A DNA stretch of 64,000 nucleotides. It comes from Roseiarcus sp963836695. GTDB taxonomy: Bacteria > Pseudomonadota > Alphaproteobacteria > Rhizobiales > Beijerinckiaceae. The notes below the pieces were generated by a model that ran no database searches, was not told where the DNA came from, and saw only the letters and a list, made by a program, of their open reading frames with translations. A program made the translations under genes and the position numbers. Position 1 is the first letter of the stretch. The number at the start of each line of letters is the position of its first letter. Shown in pieces: positions 1 to 8,667 of this stretch. The stretch is from positions 9,091 through 73,090 of the forward strand of contig CAWIKX010000020.1 in assembly GCA_963836695.1 (NCBI GenBank). The letters are read 5' to 3'.

Positions 1-452
1 TAAGACTTATCCAGCAGCTCGGGCTACTCAATACGTTATGGGCCCTAATTCTCGTTTACGTCGCTATGAATTTGCCGATCGCGATTCTTATCCTCAGCGT
101 CTTCATGCGGCAGGTGTCCGCTGATCTTAAAAATGCCGCACGCATCGATGGAGCCGGCGAATACAGGATTCTGTTCGAGCACGTAATTCCAATCATACGG
201 CCGGCCATCGCAACCGTCGCGGTCTTCACGATGATTCCGGTATGGAACGACCTTTGGTTTCCGCTGATCTTGGCGCCTTCCGATGAAACAAAGACGGTGA
301 TTCTCGGCGCCCAGCAGTTCGTTGGGCAGTACTTCAAGGATTGGAACGCGATGCTCGCGGCGCTTACGCTGTCGATCGTCCCGACTGTGATCCTCTATCT
401 CCTTTTCGCGCGGCAGCTGATCGCCGGATTGACCACAGGGGCCATCAAGTGA
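1..452 (+). CDS. Sugar ABC transporter permease (MalG type), C-terminal part; 5' end outside the window
   Basis: The open frame enters from the left edge (first full codon at base 3), so the gene is partial. The visible 149 codons match the C-terminal half of CUT1 inner-membrane permeases. The sequence starts inside a conserved stretch (LLNTLWALILVYVA), followed by the cytoplasmic EAA loop that contacts the ATPase (AARIDGAGEYRILFEHVIP, G at its centre) and then two further membrane segments. It ends 16 bases before a MalK-type ATPase gene, so the two should form one importer; the binding protein and other permease would lie upstream. Substrate cannot be read from this part, but the neighbouring broken nanE and nagA genes suggest an amino sugar (inference). 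Confidence 0.9.
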   Translation, partial: RLIQQLGLLNTLWALILVYVAMNLPIAILILSVFMRQVSADLKNAARIDGAGEYRILFEHVIPIIRPAIATVAVFTMIPVWNDLWFPLILAPSDETKTVILGAQQFVGQYFKDWNAMLAALTLSIVPTVILYLLFARQLIAGLTTGAIK

Positions 453-468
453 CGGCACGGGACCGCCC

Positions 469-1593
469 ATGGCCGACCTCACACTGAGGAACGTTTGCAA
501 GTCATTCGGACGCACTGAGGTGCTTTCCGATATCGACCTCGCCTTTGCCCGCGGTGAATTCATCGTGTTTGTTGGCCCATCGGGGTGCGGAAAGTCGACG
601 CTTCTTCGAATCGTGGCCGGCCTGGAAGAGCCCACAAGCGGCGCCGTGCTAATCGGTGGCCGCGACGTATCCGGCCTGCCGCCAGCAAAACGTGGCATTG
701 CAATGGTCTTTCAGACCTACGCTCTATACCCCCATATGACGGTTTTCGCGAACATGGCATACGGCCTGAAACTCGCTGGTGTCCCAAAGGCGGTGATCCG
801 GGAGCATGTCCAAAGGGCGGCGAAGATTTTAGATATTGAATCGCTAGTCGATCGCCGTCCGGCCGAACTTTCAGGTGGCCAACGTCAGCGCGTGGCGATC
901 GGCCGGGCGATCGTACGTGATCCGCAGGTCTTTCTCTTTGACGAACCGCTTTCGAACCTTGATGCGGCACTACGGACGCAAATGCGCATCGAAATCTCCG
1001 ACCTCCACCAACGTCTGAATGCAACTATGGTTTACGTGACCCATGATCAGGTCGAAGCAATGACAATGGCCGACCGGATCGTCGTCCTCAACAAGGGGCG
1101 TGTCGAGCAGGTTGGCCAGCCTTTGGACTTGTATCATCGCCCCAGGAATCTTTTTGTCGCGGGCTTCCTCGGTGCTCCGCAGATGAATTTTCTGAAGGGA
1201 AGGTGCACCGCGATATCAGAGTCCGAGGTGGTGGTTGCCATCGACGGTGTCGGCGATGTCGCCATCCCGGTTGATAGTGACAAAAGCATAATCGGTCAGA
1301 CGGTAACCGTTGGGATTCGTCCACACGACATCAGCGAGACCGTCGGCGAGATCGTCTTCGACCTGACGATCAGAATCGTAGAGCCGCACGGCGGTGAGAC
1401 CATCGTACATGGAACTCTTGGCGCGGAGGGACCGCAGATGACCGTGGTGCTCGATGGTAACAGCGTTGTTGGTGCCCGAGCCGTTCGAACGTTCAGGGCG
1501 AGCGCCGCGAACATCAATCTGTTCAAGGCTGACGGCACGGCGTGTTCGCGTCGAGTGGTCCCCAATGTACTGCGCCAGCGCCGCCAGTTGTGA
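469..1593 (+). CDS. CUT1 sugar ABC transporter ATP-binding protein (MalK/UgpC/MsmK type)
   Basis: 374 residues, the usual MalK length. It drives sugar import on the cytoplasmic face of the membrane, paired with the permease that ends 16 bases upstream. Visible: Walker A GPSGCGKST (36-44), Q-loop in VFQTYALYPHM (about 81-91), signature LSGGQRQR (134-141), Walker B VFLFDEP (154-160), H-loop in VYVTHDQ, then an OB/TOBE regulatory domain from about residue 235. The last 25 residues are less family-like, so the C-terminus may have been altered. No stand-alone promoter is visible; it is probably transcribed with the permease. The ATPase role is secure; the substrate is not known. Confidence 0.93.
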   Translation: MADLTLRNVCKSFGRTEVLSDIDLAFARGEFIVFVGPSGCGKSTLLRIVAGLEEPTSGAVLIGGRDVSGLPPAKRGIAMVFQTYALYPHMTVFANMAYGLKLAGVPKAVIREHVQRAAKILDIESLVDRRPAELSGGQRQRVAIGRAIVRDPQVFLFDEPLSNLDAALRTQMRIEISDLHQRLNATMVYVTHDQVEAMTMADRIVVLNKGRVEQVGQPLDLYHRPRNLFVAGFLGAPQMNFLKGRCTAISESEVVVAIDGVGDVAIPVDSDKSIIGQTVTVGIRPHDISETVGEIVFDLTIRIVEPHGGETIVHGTLGAEGPQMTVVLDGNSVVGARAVRTFRASAANINLFKADGTACSRRVVPNVLRQRRQL

Positions 1594-1867
1594 AAGAGCC
1601 ATGGGAATCATCATGCGATATGACGAGAGTCCATTCCCCGCGGGAAATCCCCCGATCCTCGCGCGACCTGGGAAATGATAGTACGGCGCGACGTCGACCC
1701 CTATCGTCGCAGTTCGAATCCCCTCAGCTCCCCCCAGAAGTTCGGACAAATCGATGTGATTTCCAGACGTCCGACTTCGCGCGAGATTTCGGTAACCTGC
1801 GCTCCGAACAATGGTCTCAACACCTCACAGCGAGCCGGCATTCCGGACCGCCGCGGTCAAGACTGCC
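1594..1867. other. Gap with no supportable gene
   Basis: Between the MalK-type ATPase and the end of the broken nanE gene. Several short frames are open on both strands but none has a recognisable family or start site. Probably decayed DNA like the stretch that follows. Confidence 0.4.
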
Positions 1868-2548
1868 TCAAGCTTCCGCGAGACCGTCAACGATCCTCAC
1901 GATCTGACGTGTTGGCCAGACGGGGTCTACGATTGCCGACCCCCACAACAACCGCCAACGCCGCGCATCCAATGCCGCACGCACGTCCGTTGGGGTCGAA
2001 TACCCTCGCTCGGCAATGACTGGCGCCGTTACCGATCGAATAAGGGCCGCCATCAGGCGGATGTCCGGCAGTTTCATCTTTTCGACCTCCGGCGTGTATC
2101 CTGAAGTCGACGAACTTACGAAAGTCACGCCCGCTTGAACCGCGACAACGCCGTCCTCCGGGCGGCCGACGCCTGCTTTTACCGGCACACCAAGGCGGAT
2201 CATGTCGCCGATGAGCTTGGAAATATCCTGTCCGTTCCGCCGGCACTTCTCCACGTCGACTTCGAGCTCAATCACGTCGGTTCCAACCTCAACGAGAGCG
2301 CGGGCGTGCGCCACCATTGGCGTAATGCGGACGTCGCCGACGTGCATGTCGATATTGACGGCAAGCACTGTTAGTCCCGGTGAGAGAGCCTCGACCGCCC
2401 TCACCGCCTTCGGCCGTCGACCTTGACTGCGGCCGCGCCGCCCTCGGCCGCTGCGGCCGAGAGCCGGGCTACGTCATGCGGCGTACGCCATAGAGACTGC
2501 GGCGAAGGCGTTAAAGAAACGATCAAACCCCGCCTTGATCGCGCTCAC
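1868..2548 (-). pseudogene. nanE: N-acylglucosamine-6-phosphate 2-epimerase (NanE family), broken by frameshifts
   Basis: NanE converts ManNAc-6-P to GlcNAc-6-P in sialic acid and amino sugar use. The long piece (2404 down to 1868) shows the TIM-barrel C-terminal two thirds: VEVGTDVIELEVD, VQAGVTFVSSSTSGYTP and APVIAERGYSTPTDVRAAL. The N-terminus is readable in other frames between 2548 and 2405: GLIVSLTPSPQSLW, then SAAAAEGGAAAVKVDG. At least two shifts are therefore needed, near 2530 and near 2420. A possible GTG start at 2548 lies one base after the stop of the nagA fragment, which suggests they were once co-transcribed. The usual catalytic Lys/Glu context is only partly kept. The family call rests on the SGYTP/VIAE pattern; a related 2-epimerase-like protein is possible. 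Confidence 0.7.
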
Positions 2549-2549
2549 G

Positions 2550-2864
2550 TCACGAATTCCTTCCCCCGGAAATAATACGTTCGACGCCGACTTCGTCGTT
2601 CGTCACAATGAAATCCGCCGGGCTCCCACTGAAAGCTCTCCGCACCCGGTCACCCGTAAAAGCGAGCGGGCGCGCGGGCGGCCAGATTAACTGGGGCGTC
2701 GACCGCCCAGCCGTCTCAACGAGCTTGCGTACCTGTTGTAAGAGAGTGACAGTGTTCCCGGCCAATGTACCGTCGGCAAGGCGCGGGACGCCTTTGATCA
2801 CCGTGACTGTGACTATCCGCGGGTCCACGATCGCCGACAATCCCAGATCGGGTTTCTTCGACAA
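2550..2864 (-). pseudogene. N-acetylglucosamine-6-phosphate deacetylase (NagA-like), C-terminal fragment
   Basis: About 100 residues resemble the C-terminal third of NagA-type amidohydrolases: RLADGTLAGNTVTLLQQVRKLVE (split here as DGTLAGN and VRKLVE) fits the family's DG.LAGS.LTM..AVRN block. The tail, SPADFIVTNDEVGVERIISGGR, fits the usual PGA.ADLVVLD...V..V...G ending. The N-terminal metal-binding HxH part and the rest of the barrel are absent, and nothing similar is visible just upstream. It is a truncated remnant next to the broken nanE. Together they point to a former amino-sugar catabolic operon facing left. Confidence 0.6.
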
Positions 2865-3013
2865 ATCGACCCAGGACGCATGTCAAAAAGTAGCGGCGGA
2901 TGTGTGCCGATGCGCCAGGAGCGGTCCTTCGAGCTGCAACGCGGGGGTTCGTGGGAGATAAAGGCCGCGAAAGGCCTGCGTGACAATCCGCGCGAATCCT
3001 ATATCGTTGGTTC

Positions 3014-3300
3014 ATGGGCGAAGAAGCCTACGACGTCTTCCTAGGCTGCTCGCGGGTCAATGCGGCCGCAGCGGAGATTTTGCGCGGGCGACTAAACGAG
3101 GCATGCCGGTCGGGCCGGTCAGCTTCGACGTGGTCTCAGCGATGGCGAAGGAGATCCGGATCGAGACGGGTGTTCCGTTACGCCAATGTCTATGACCGGG
3201 CGATCGCTGTGATCTCGCCCGGCAAAGTCGACCTGAAGCCACCTATCACCGAGCCCCTTCCTTTCGAGCAAAGCATTGCCGCCTTGAACGAGCCATCGGG
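3014..3300 (+). pseudogene. Zinc-dependent sugar alcohol dehydrogenase (xylitol/sorbitol dehydrogenase type), C-terminal remnant
   Basis: Three pieces in different frames line up with the end of medium-chain zinc alcohol dehydrogenases: YDVFLGCSRVNAAAAEIL (from about 3028), GMPVGPVSFDVVSAMAKEIRIE (3101-3165, in another frame; key stretch PVGPVSFDVVSAMAKE), then FRYANVYDRAIAVISPGKVD and PFEQSIAALNE (3172-3290). At least two frameshifts separate them. The catalytic zinc domain is absent. No start codon or ribosome site applies. This is clearly a dead fragment, probably of a polyol dehydrogenase, from a sugar-use locus. Confidence 0.6.
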
Positions 3301-3310
3301 GGCTGGCCGG

Positions 3311-3432
3311 ACGATGCGAAGCTGCAGATTCTGGTCGGCAGGGGTGCGCCCTACCTTAGCTGTTCGGACAAGGCCACCTACAGCGTCGGCTCGACCTATT
3401 TCGTCGACGGCGGCATGCTGAAGACGCTGTGA
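3311..3432 (+). pseudogene. Short-chain dehydrogenase, extreme C-terminal remnant
   Basis: The frame ending at 3432 reads YLSCSDKATYSVGSTYFVDG followed by GMLKTL and a stop. This is the standard SDR ending (SD.ASY.TG..Y.VDGGM) seen in glucose-1-dehydrogenase-like enzymes. Only about 38 residues remain and the NAD-binding and Y-x3-K regions are missing. It directly follows the zinc-ADH remnant, so two unrelated dehydrogenase tails have been brought together by deletion. Confidence 0.6.
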
Positions 3433-3545
3433 TCCGATGGCGGACATGGTCCCGTACCACCGCATGCCCTTTCCAACGCTTCCAATGATTTCGTGCTTGA
3501 CGGCCGGCACAATTGCCGGCTGGCGAACCGTGCAAGCACCCGACA

Positions 3546-4595
3546 ATGGGCGGAGTCGAAGCTGTGTCGTCGTCTAAGGTCTTGCCGGCCGGTCTAGAGC
3601 CACAGAGCGGCCAGCGGGGCGTGGTCGGCCCGACCCGCGACGCGCTTCTGGTCCGACTGGCAGCAAGGCCTGAGGCCGCCGCGGCGATTTTGCTGGGGGT
3701 GATGTCAGGTTTTCTGCTCGTCGCAACACCGACATTCGCAACGAATGAGAACCTAATCTGGGTTTGTTACAGCTTTTCCGTGATCGGGATCGCAACCATT
3801 GGTATGTTGCTCGTGTTCGCCGCCGGCGACATCGACTTCTCGATCGGCGCAGAGATAGGACTGGCGGCGGTGATAGCTGGGCGAATTGTCTTCTACCACC
3901 CCGGTACGCCTGATGTGGTTATCTTCGCCGCCACGATCGCCACTGGATTGCTATTCGGGTTCGTGAATGGCCTCATCGTCGCGAAGCTGAGGTTCAATCC
4001 CTTCATCGCAACGTTGGCCACCAGCTACATCGGCCGCGGGTCGATTATCATCATTTCCGAGAACCGAAACCTCAGCGGCTTCTCCGCCAACTTCATCGCG
4101 CTTGGTGAGGGGAAAGTCTTTGGCGTTCCCATCCTTGTTCTGATCTTCGCGGTCGTGGCGCTTGCCTGGAGCTGGGTTCTCACCAAGACGGTGTTCGGCC
4201 GGCAGCTATTTGCGATCGGTGGCAATGCCTCGGCTGCGCGCCTTTCGGGAGTTCCGGTCGACCGAACCCGGATCCTGGCCTTTGTCTCTTGCGGCGGCAT
4301 GGGCGGCCTCGCGGGATTTCTCCTGGTCTGCCGGCTCGGCGTCGCCGAGCAAAGTATCGGCATAGGCTATGAGATGGACGCGATAGCCGCCGCCGTGATC
4401 GGTGGCGTCTCGATTTTTGGAGGTACTGGCAGCGTCATTGGCGTTGTCATCGGAACGGCGGCGATGGCGGTTATTCGCAACGGCCTAGTGCTTATGCAGA
4501 TCGGGGCGATGTGGCAGCTGCTGGCGACCGGCACCGTGATCGTGATCGCAATCGCGATTGACGGCATCCGGCGGAAGGTCAGTCTGCTTGGCTAG
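3546..4595 (+). CDS. CUT2 (ribose-type) sugar ABC transporter permease
   Basis: About 349 residues from the ATG at 3546; the frame stays open to a TTG at 3513, and no clear ribosome site decides between them. The protein has the hydrophobic multi-span layout of the RbsC/BPD_transp_2 family. Family marks: GMLLVFAAGDIDFSIGAEIG (first conserved loop), FGFVNGLIVAKLRFNPFIATL, GRQLFAIGGNASAARLSGV (cytoplasmic loop facing the ATPase) and AAAVIGGVSIFGGTGSV. It stands ahead of its binding protein, ATPase and second permease. The gene order permease, binding protein, ATPase, permease is unusual for this family. Substrate unknown. Confidence 0.88.
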   Translation: MGGVEAVSSSKVLPAGLEPQSGQRGVVGPTRDALLVRLAARPEAAAAILLGVMSGFLLVATPTFATNENLIWVCYSFSVIGIATIGMLLVFAAGDIDFSIGAEIGLAAVIAGRIVFYHPGTPDVVIFAATIATGLLFGFVNGLIVAKLRFNPFIATLATSYIGRGSIIIISENRNLSGFSANFIALGEGKVFGVPILVLIFAVVALAWSWVLTKTVFGRQLFAIGGNASAARLSGVPVDRTRILAFVSCGGMGGLAGFLLVCRLGVAEQSIGIGYEMDAIAAAVIGGVSIFGGTGSVIGVVIGTAAMAVIRNGLVLMQIGAMWQLLATGTVIVIAIAIDGIRRKVSLLG

Positions 4596-4699
4596 ACTAG
4601 AGGCACCCAAACAGGGGAGGAGTGAATAAGCAATCAGATTTTCTGGCAAAGCTCTCTAATAATCGTTTGCACAATGAAATAGTGACCGGGAGAGGAACG

Positions 4700-5746
4700 A
4701 TGTTCAGCTCAAGACTAGTATCAATCTTTCGATTTACAGTAGGCGCTTTGCTTCTGGGAAGCGTCTCGACCGCGATCCTGACGCATGCGGCACAGGCTGA
4801 AGTCAAGAAACCAGTCGTCCGCTACGTTTTCAAGTTTTCCACGACATGGTGGCCTCCTGAAATCGATGCGAAGATCCGCGCCAAGGCCGACGAGCTTGGC
4901 GTCGACTATCAGGCCACCGGCCCGGAGGCCGGCGACATCGCCAAACAGGTCGCGATGATCGAGAACTTCGTCTCGCAAAAGGTCGACGTGCTGATCGTAT
5001 CTAGTCTCGGTCCGGCCACGTGCCAGGCCGTAGACGACGCCGTCGACGCGGGCATCAAAGTATTTATGGCCGATGGCGACTGCTCCAAGAGCGAGCGCAT
5101 TGCTTACTACGGCTCGAATAACCGATCGCTCGGCGCCGATGCGGCGGTTCTGTACGCGGAAGCCACAAAGGGAAAGGGGCCCCAGAAGATCCTTGTCGTG
5201 ACCGGCACACCAGGTGCGGAGAATCTTCAGGAGCGTGAGCAGGGCTTCAAGGACAAGCTGAAGGAGCTCGGAGTGAAAGCGCAGTACCTCCCGACCATTC
5301 CATGCTACGAGGATACGCAGAAAGCTATCGACGCGATCGAATCCTCGTTGCGCGCCGATCCGTCGATCACTGGCGTCTATGTCACCGCGCTGTGGCCGTT
5401 CCAGGCCGAGCCGTCCGCACTGCCGGTAATGGTCTCGCGCGCGAAGGAAGGCAAACTTACGGTGGTCAACGTCGACGCGTTCCCGAACGGGCTGAAGCTC
5501 GTCGAGGACGGTTATCTTTATGGTCAGGTTTCCCAGAACCTCGGTCAGTTGACTGTTGGTCCACTTCAATTTGCCTATGAGGCTGGCGTCAAAGGCGTCA
5601 AGTTCCCCCCCGTCTGCGCCTTTGCCAACACGCTGATCACCAAGGACGGTGGGCCGGGTAGGGTGACCGCCGCCGACTTCACACAGAAGATCTGGAAGAA
5701 CTTCGACTGGGACGTCCACACGGTGACGCCGGCGGACTGCAAATAG
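4700..5746 (+). CDS. Periplasmic sugar-binding protein of ribose-type ABC transporter
   Basis: 348 residues from the ATG at 4700, chosen because GGGAGAGG stands just upstream; a GTG at 4622 is in frame but would bury the signal peptide. Residues 1 to about 34 form a Sec signal peptide ending AAQA. The mature part has the type I periplasmic-binding fold: VDVLIVSSLGPATCQAVDDA (near 100), GADAAVLYAEA, KILVVTGTPGAENLQEREQG, ITGVYVTALWPF and GYLYGQVSQNLGQL. Two cysteine pairs, in GPATC/DGDC and IPCY/PVCAF, may form disulfides. Its place between the two permease genes and the ATPase fixes its role as ligand receptor of that importer. The ligand is not identified. Confidence 0.88.
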   Translation: MFSSRLVSIFRFTVGALLLGSVSTAILTHAAQAEVKKPVVRYVFKFSTTWWPPEIDAKIRAKADELGVDYQATGPEAGDIAKQVAMIENFVSQKVDVLIVSSLGPATCQAVDDAVDAGIKVFMADGDCSKSERIAYYGSNNRSLGADAAVLYAEATKGKGPQKILVVTGTPGAENLQEREQGFKDKLKELGVKAQYLPTIPCYEDTQKAIDAIESSLRADPSITGVYVTALWPFQAEPSALPVMVSRAKEGKLTVVNVDAFPNGLKLVEDGYLYGQVSQNLGQLTVGPLQFAYEAGVKGVKFPPVCAFANTLITKDGGPGRVTAADFTQKIWKNFDWDVHTVTPADCK

Positions 5747-5841
5747 GACGGCTAGCCTGCGCCCGCGCTGGGCGCAGGTTACTCCCCGGTCATTGCACCA
5801 GTGCCGGTAGCGCCAGCCTCCGCTCCGCGGGAGCATCCAAG

Positions 5842-7359
5842 ATGAGTGAGACGAACAAGGCCGTCATTCTCAGCGCCCGCGCCATCAGCAAGCGGTACGG
5901 CTCTCAGGTCGTGCTGGAGGATGAGGATCTCGACGTGCGCTCAGGGGAGATTCTGGCGCTGATCGGCGAGAACGGCGCTGGCAAGTCGACCTTGATGCGG
6001 ATTCTGGCGGGCGCGACGCGCCCGGATTCGGGCACCGTCGATTTTCAAGGCAGGCCCGTCACCGTGGGCAGCGTTAGGCAAGCGCAGGCCCTCGGCATAG
6101 CGATGATCTTTCAGGAGCTCAACCTCGTGCCGAGTCGCACGGTCGCTCAGAATATCTATATCGGCCGCGAGCCGGTCGTGGCCGGACCGCGCGGTCGTTT
6201 CGGTGTTGTTGACCGGAATGCGCTTCGCCAACAGGCTGGGCGCGTCCTGAAGATCGTGGGATCGAAGGCTTCGCCAGATACGCTCTTGTCGGAGTTGAGT
6301 GTCGGCCAGCAGCAACTGGTCGAAATTGCCAAAGCCGTTTCCTTTGAGGCTAAGGTGCTCTTCATGGATGAGCCAACCTCCTCGCTCTCCGAAGAGGTCG
6401 CCAGCAACCTTCTCGCCTTGATGCGCGGACTGAGCCGGCGGGGGATGGCAGTCGTTTTCACCACGCACCGGCTGCCGGAGGCGTTTCAGGTCGCAGATCG
6501 CTTCGTCGTAGTCCGTGATGGCCGCGTCGTCGGCAGGGTTCCGGCGAGGGATGCGAATGAAGCCGCGATCGTGGAGATGATGGTCGGGCGTCCGATGAAC
6601 CAGCACTATCCGAAATTCGCCGTGCCGATCGAGCGCAAGCCCCGGCTGGAGGTCTTGGGCCTCTCAGGCGGGATGGTGAGGGATGTGACTTTTTCGGTCA
6701 GGCCTGGCGAAATCTTCGGAGTTGCAGGGTTGGTCGGAGCCGGGCGAACCGATCTGGCGCGCCTTATCTTCGGCGCCGAGCGGCCGACTGCCGGTGAGAT
6801 CCGCCTTGACGGAAAGTCAGCTCTCAACCGCTCGCCGGTGCAAGCGATCGCCCGAGGTATAGGTTTTGTGCCCGAAGATCGGAAGAAGGACTCGCTGATT
6901 CTCCAGCACTCGGTCCGCGAGAACATGATCCTTGCCGGGCTTGGTAAGTTGGCGGATCATGGAATCGTTCGATCGCGGCGCGTCGATAAGGTGACTCGAC
7001 ACTTCGCCGAAAAACTCGGGCTCCGCTTGCGTTCGTTCGACCAGCCCATCGGCGGGCTGAGCGGCGGTAATCAGCAGAAATGCGTGCTGAGCCGGTGGCT
7101 GATCCTTTCCAGCAAGGTCTTGATCCTCGACGAGCCGACGCGGGGCATCGATGTCGGAGCCAAGGCTACCATCTATCAATTGATCGGCGATCTGGCGAAA
7201 GAGGGTGTCGCGATCATGTTCATCTCGTCGGATTTGCCGGAGGTATTGGGGATGAGTGACAGGATCGCGGTGATGTCCGGGGGCCGCATCATGGCAATCC
7301 TTGATCGGACCGAGGCAACACCTGAACTCATCATGCGGCATGCCAGCAATGTCTCCTAA
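5842..7359 (+). CDS. Ribose-type sugar ABC transporter ATPase with two ATP-binding domains (RbsA family)
   Basis: 505 residues, the usual length of the duplicated CUT2 ATPases. Domain 1: Walker A GENGAGKST (about 43-51), signature LSVGQQQ, Walker B VLFMDEPTSSL. Domain 2: the expected degenerate P-loop GLVGAGRTDL, then LSGGNQQK and LILDEPTRGIDVGAK. Both domains keep the family's normal pattern, so it should be active. It precedes and slightly overlaps the second permease gene, which suggests translational coupling. It powers the importer encoded on both sides. Confidence 0.93.
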   Translation: MSETNKAVILSARAISKRYGSQVVLEDEDLDVRSGEILALIGENGAGKSTLMRILAGATRPDSGTVDFQGRPVTVGSVRQAQALGIAMIFQELNLVPSRTVAQNIYIGREPVVAGPRGRFGVVDRNALRQQAGRVLKIVGSKASPDTLLSELSVGQQQLVEIAKAVSFEAKVLFMDEPTSSLSEEVASNLLALMRGLSRRGMAVVFTTHRLPEAFQVADRFVVVRDGRVVGRVPARDANEAAIVEMMVGRPMNQHYPKFAVPIERKPRLEVLGLSGGMVRDVTFSVRPGEIFGVAGLVGAGRTDLARLIFGAERPTAGEIRLDGKSALNRSPVQAIARGIGFVPEDRKKDSLILQHSVRENMILAGLGKLADHGIVRSRRVDKVTRHFAEKLGLRLRSFDQPIGGLSGGNQQKCVLSRWLILSSKVLILDEPTRGIDVGAKATIYQLIGDLAKEGVAIMFISSDLPEVLGMSDRIAVMSGGRIMAILDRTEATPELIMRHASNVS

Positions 7360-8395
7360 CGACAGAGGTGGCGCTGACGCTACGGTGGCGGCCATGTCCC
7401 CCGCGGCGGTTATTGATGATCCCTCGTCTGACAGCTCCGCCGCGTCGATCGTTCGAGGCGTCTTCCAATACAAAGAAGTGACGGCGGCCATTATCCTGGT
7501 GGCGCTCTGCGTGCTGCTCGCGCTACGAAATGAAGACTTTCTGACCGTGCGCAGCCTGACCCTCGAAGCGAGATCGATGTCGTTCGTGGGTATAGCGAGC
7601 CTCGGCGCGATGCTGGTGCTGTCAACGGGGCAACTCGACCTATCGGTCGGCTCCTGCATGGGACTGGCGGGGGTTCTAGCGGCCTATTGCACGGTGAATC
7701 TCGGTCTGCCGGATGGAGCTGTCTTGCTCGTAGTCGTAGCGACCGGAGCGCTGTATGGCTTTGTCAACGGATCGCTGGTCGTCGGGCTCAATCTGAATTC
7801 CCTGATCGTGACCCTGGCGACCGGACTGGTCGGGCGCGGGATTGTCTACGCGCTCACCAATGGAATACCCGTCGGCGGGTTCTCCAAGGGTCTCCGTTAT
7901 CTTGGCGCCGGCTTCTGGTTGGGACTGCCCCTGCCCGTGTGGATCCTGGCCGGTTTCTCAATTGTGCTTTCCTGGATCATGGCTCGGACGACCTTTGGAT
8001 GGCGCATTTATGCGATTGGCGGGAACGAGGAGGCTGTGCGACTCTCCGGCGTGCCGGTGGATCGCATCAAGATAATCGCCTTTGTAGTCGCAGGGATCTT
8101 GGCGGCGTTCGGAGGCATGCTTCTGACCGCGCGACTCGGCAGCGGCGAAGTGAACATAGGCGCCGGTTACGAGCTCGATATCATCGCGGCTGCGGTGATC
8201 GGGGGCCTTCGCTTTGGCGCCGGCAGTAGCGGAGTCACGCCAATGGGCATCCTTCTCGGCGTCGCGGTCATGTCGGTATTGCGCAGCGCGCTTTCCTTCC
8301 TAAGCGTCCCCTCCGCATATCAGCCGATCGTGATCGGCTCCGCCATCCTCCTGGCGATGGGGTTGGAGCGCGTGCGGAGTATTCGTCGTACATGA
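7349..8395 (+). CDS. Second CUT2 sugar ABC transporter permease
   Basis: 348 residues from the ATG at 7349, which overlaps the ATPase stop by 11 bases; an upstream ATG at 7301 would give a 59-base overlap. Conserved RbsC marks: GAMLVLSTGQLDLSVGSCMG, GFVNGSLVVGLNLNSLIVTL, GWRIYAIGGNEEAVRLSGV and AAAVIGGLRFGAGSSG. It differs clearly from the permease at 3546-4595, so the transporter is probably a heterodimer rather than the result of a recent duplication. It is the last gene of this plus-strand transport unit. Confidence 0.9.
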   Translation: MSPNDRGGADATVAAMSPAAVIDDPSSDSSAASIVRGVFQYKEVTAAIILVALCVLLALRNEDFLTVRSLTLEARSMSFVGIASLGAMLVLSTGQLDLSVGSCMGLAGVLAAYCTVNLGLPDGAVLLVVVATGALYGFVNGSLVVGLNLNSLIVTLATGLVGRGIVYALTNGIPVGGFSKGLRYLGAGFWLGLPLPVWILAGFSIVLSWIMARTTFGWRIYAIGGNEEAVRLSGVPVDRIKIIAFVVAGILAAFGGMLLTARLGSGEVNIGAGYELDIIAAAVIGGLRFGAGSSGVTPMGILLGVAVMSVLRSALSFLSVPSAYQPIVIGSAILLAMGLERVRSIRRT

Positions 8396-8667
8396 TCCGA
8401 TCGGCTGGCCGTGCTTCGAGCGTCTCGTTCCGTTCAGCGATCCTTTTAGGCGGAGGGAGCGAACGGACCGACGGTCCGCGGATCGGTCCATGCGGGTGCA
8501 TTGGACATAACAAAGTTCCTCCTCTGCATTCGTCTGTTTTGCTGTATTATGATTAGGCACCATCCCTTTTGGGTTGTGGAACACGAGCAGCACACTTGGC
8601 CGATGGCGGTATGCGTAGCTGCTCCGTCACGTCATGGGTCGCATCGATCAGTGTCGAGGGTCTGGCA

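Noticed and set aside
4721..5836. Minus-strand 371-codon frame over the binding-protein gene
   Set aside because: No motif; the plus strand gives a signal peptide and complete binding fold.
8396..8667. Terminator or small gene between the CUT2 permease and the desaturase
   Set aside because: There is a short palindromic patch (ggaccgacggtccgcggatc) but no U-run and no coding signal.
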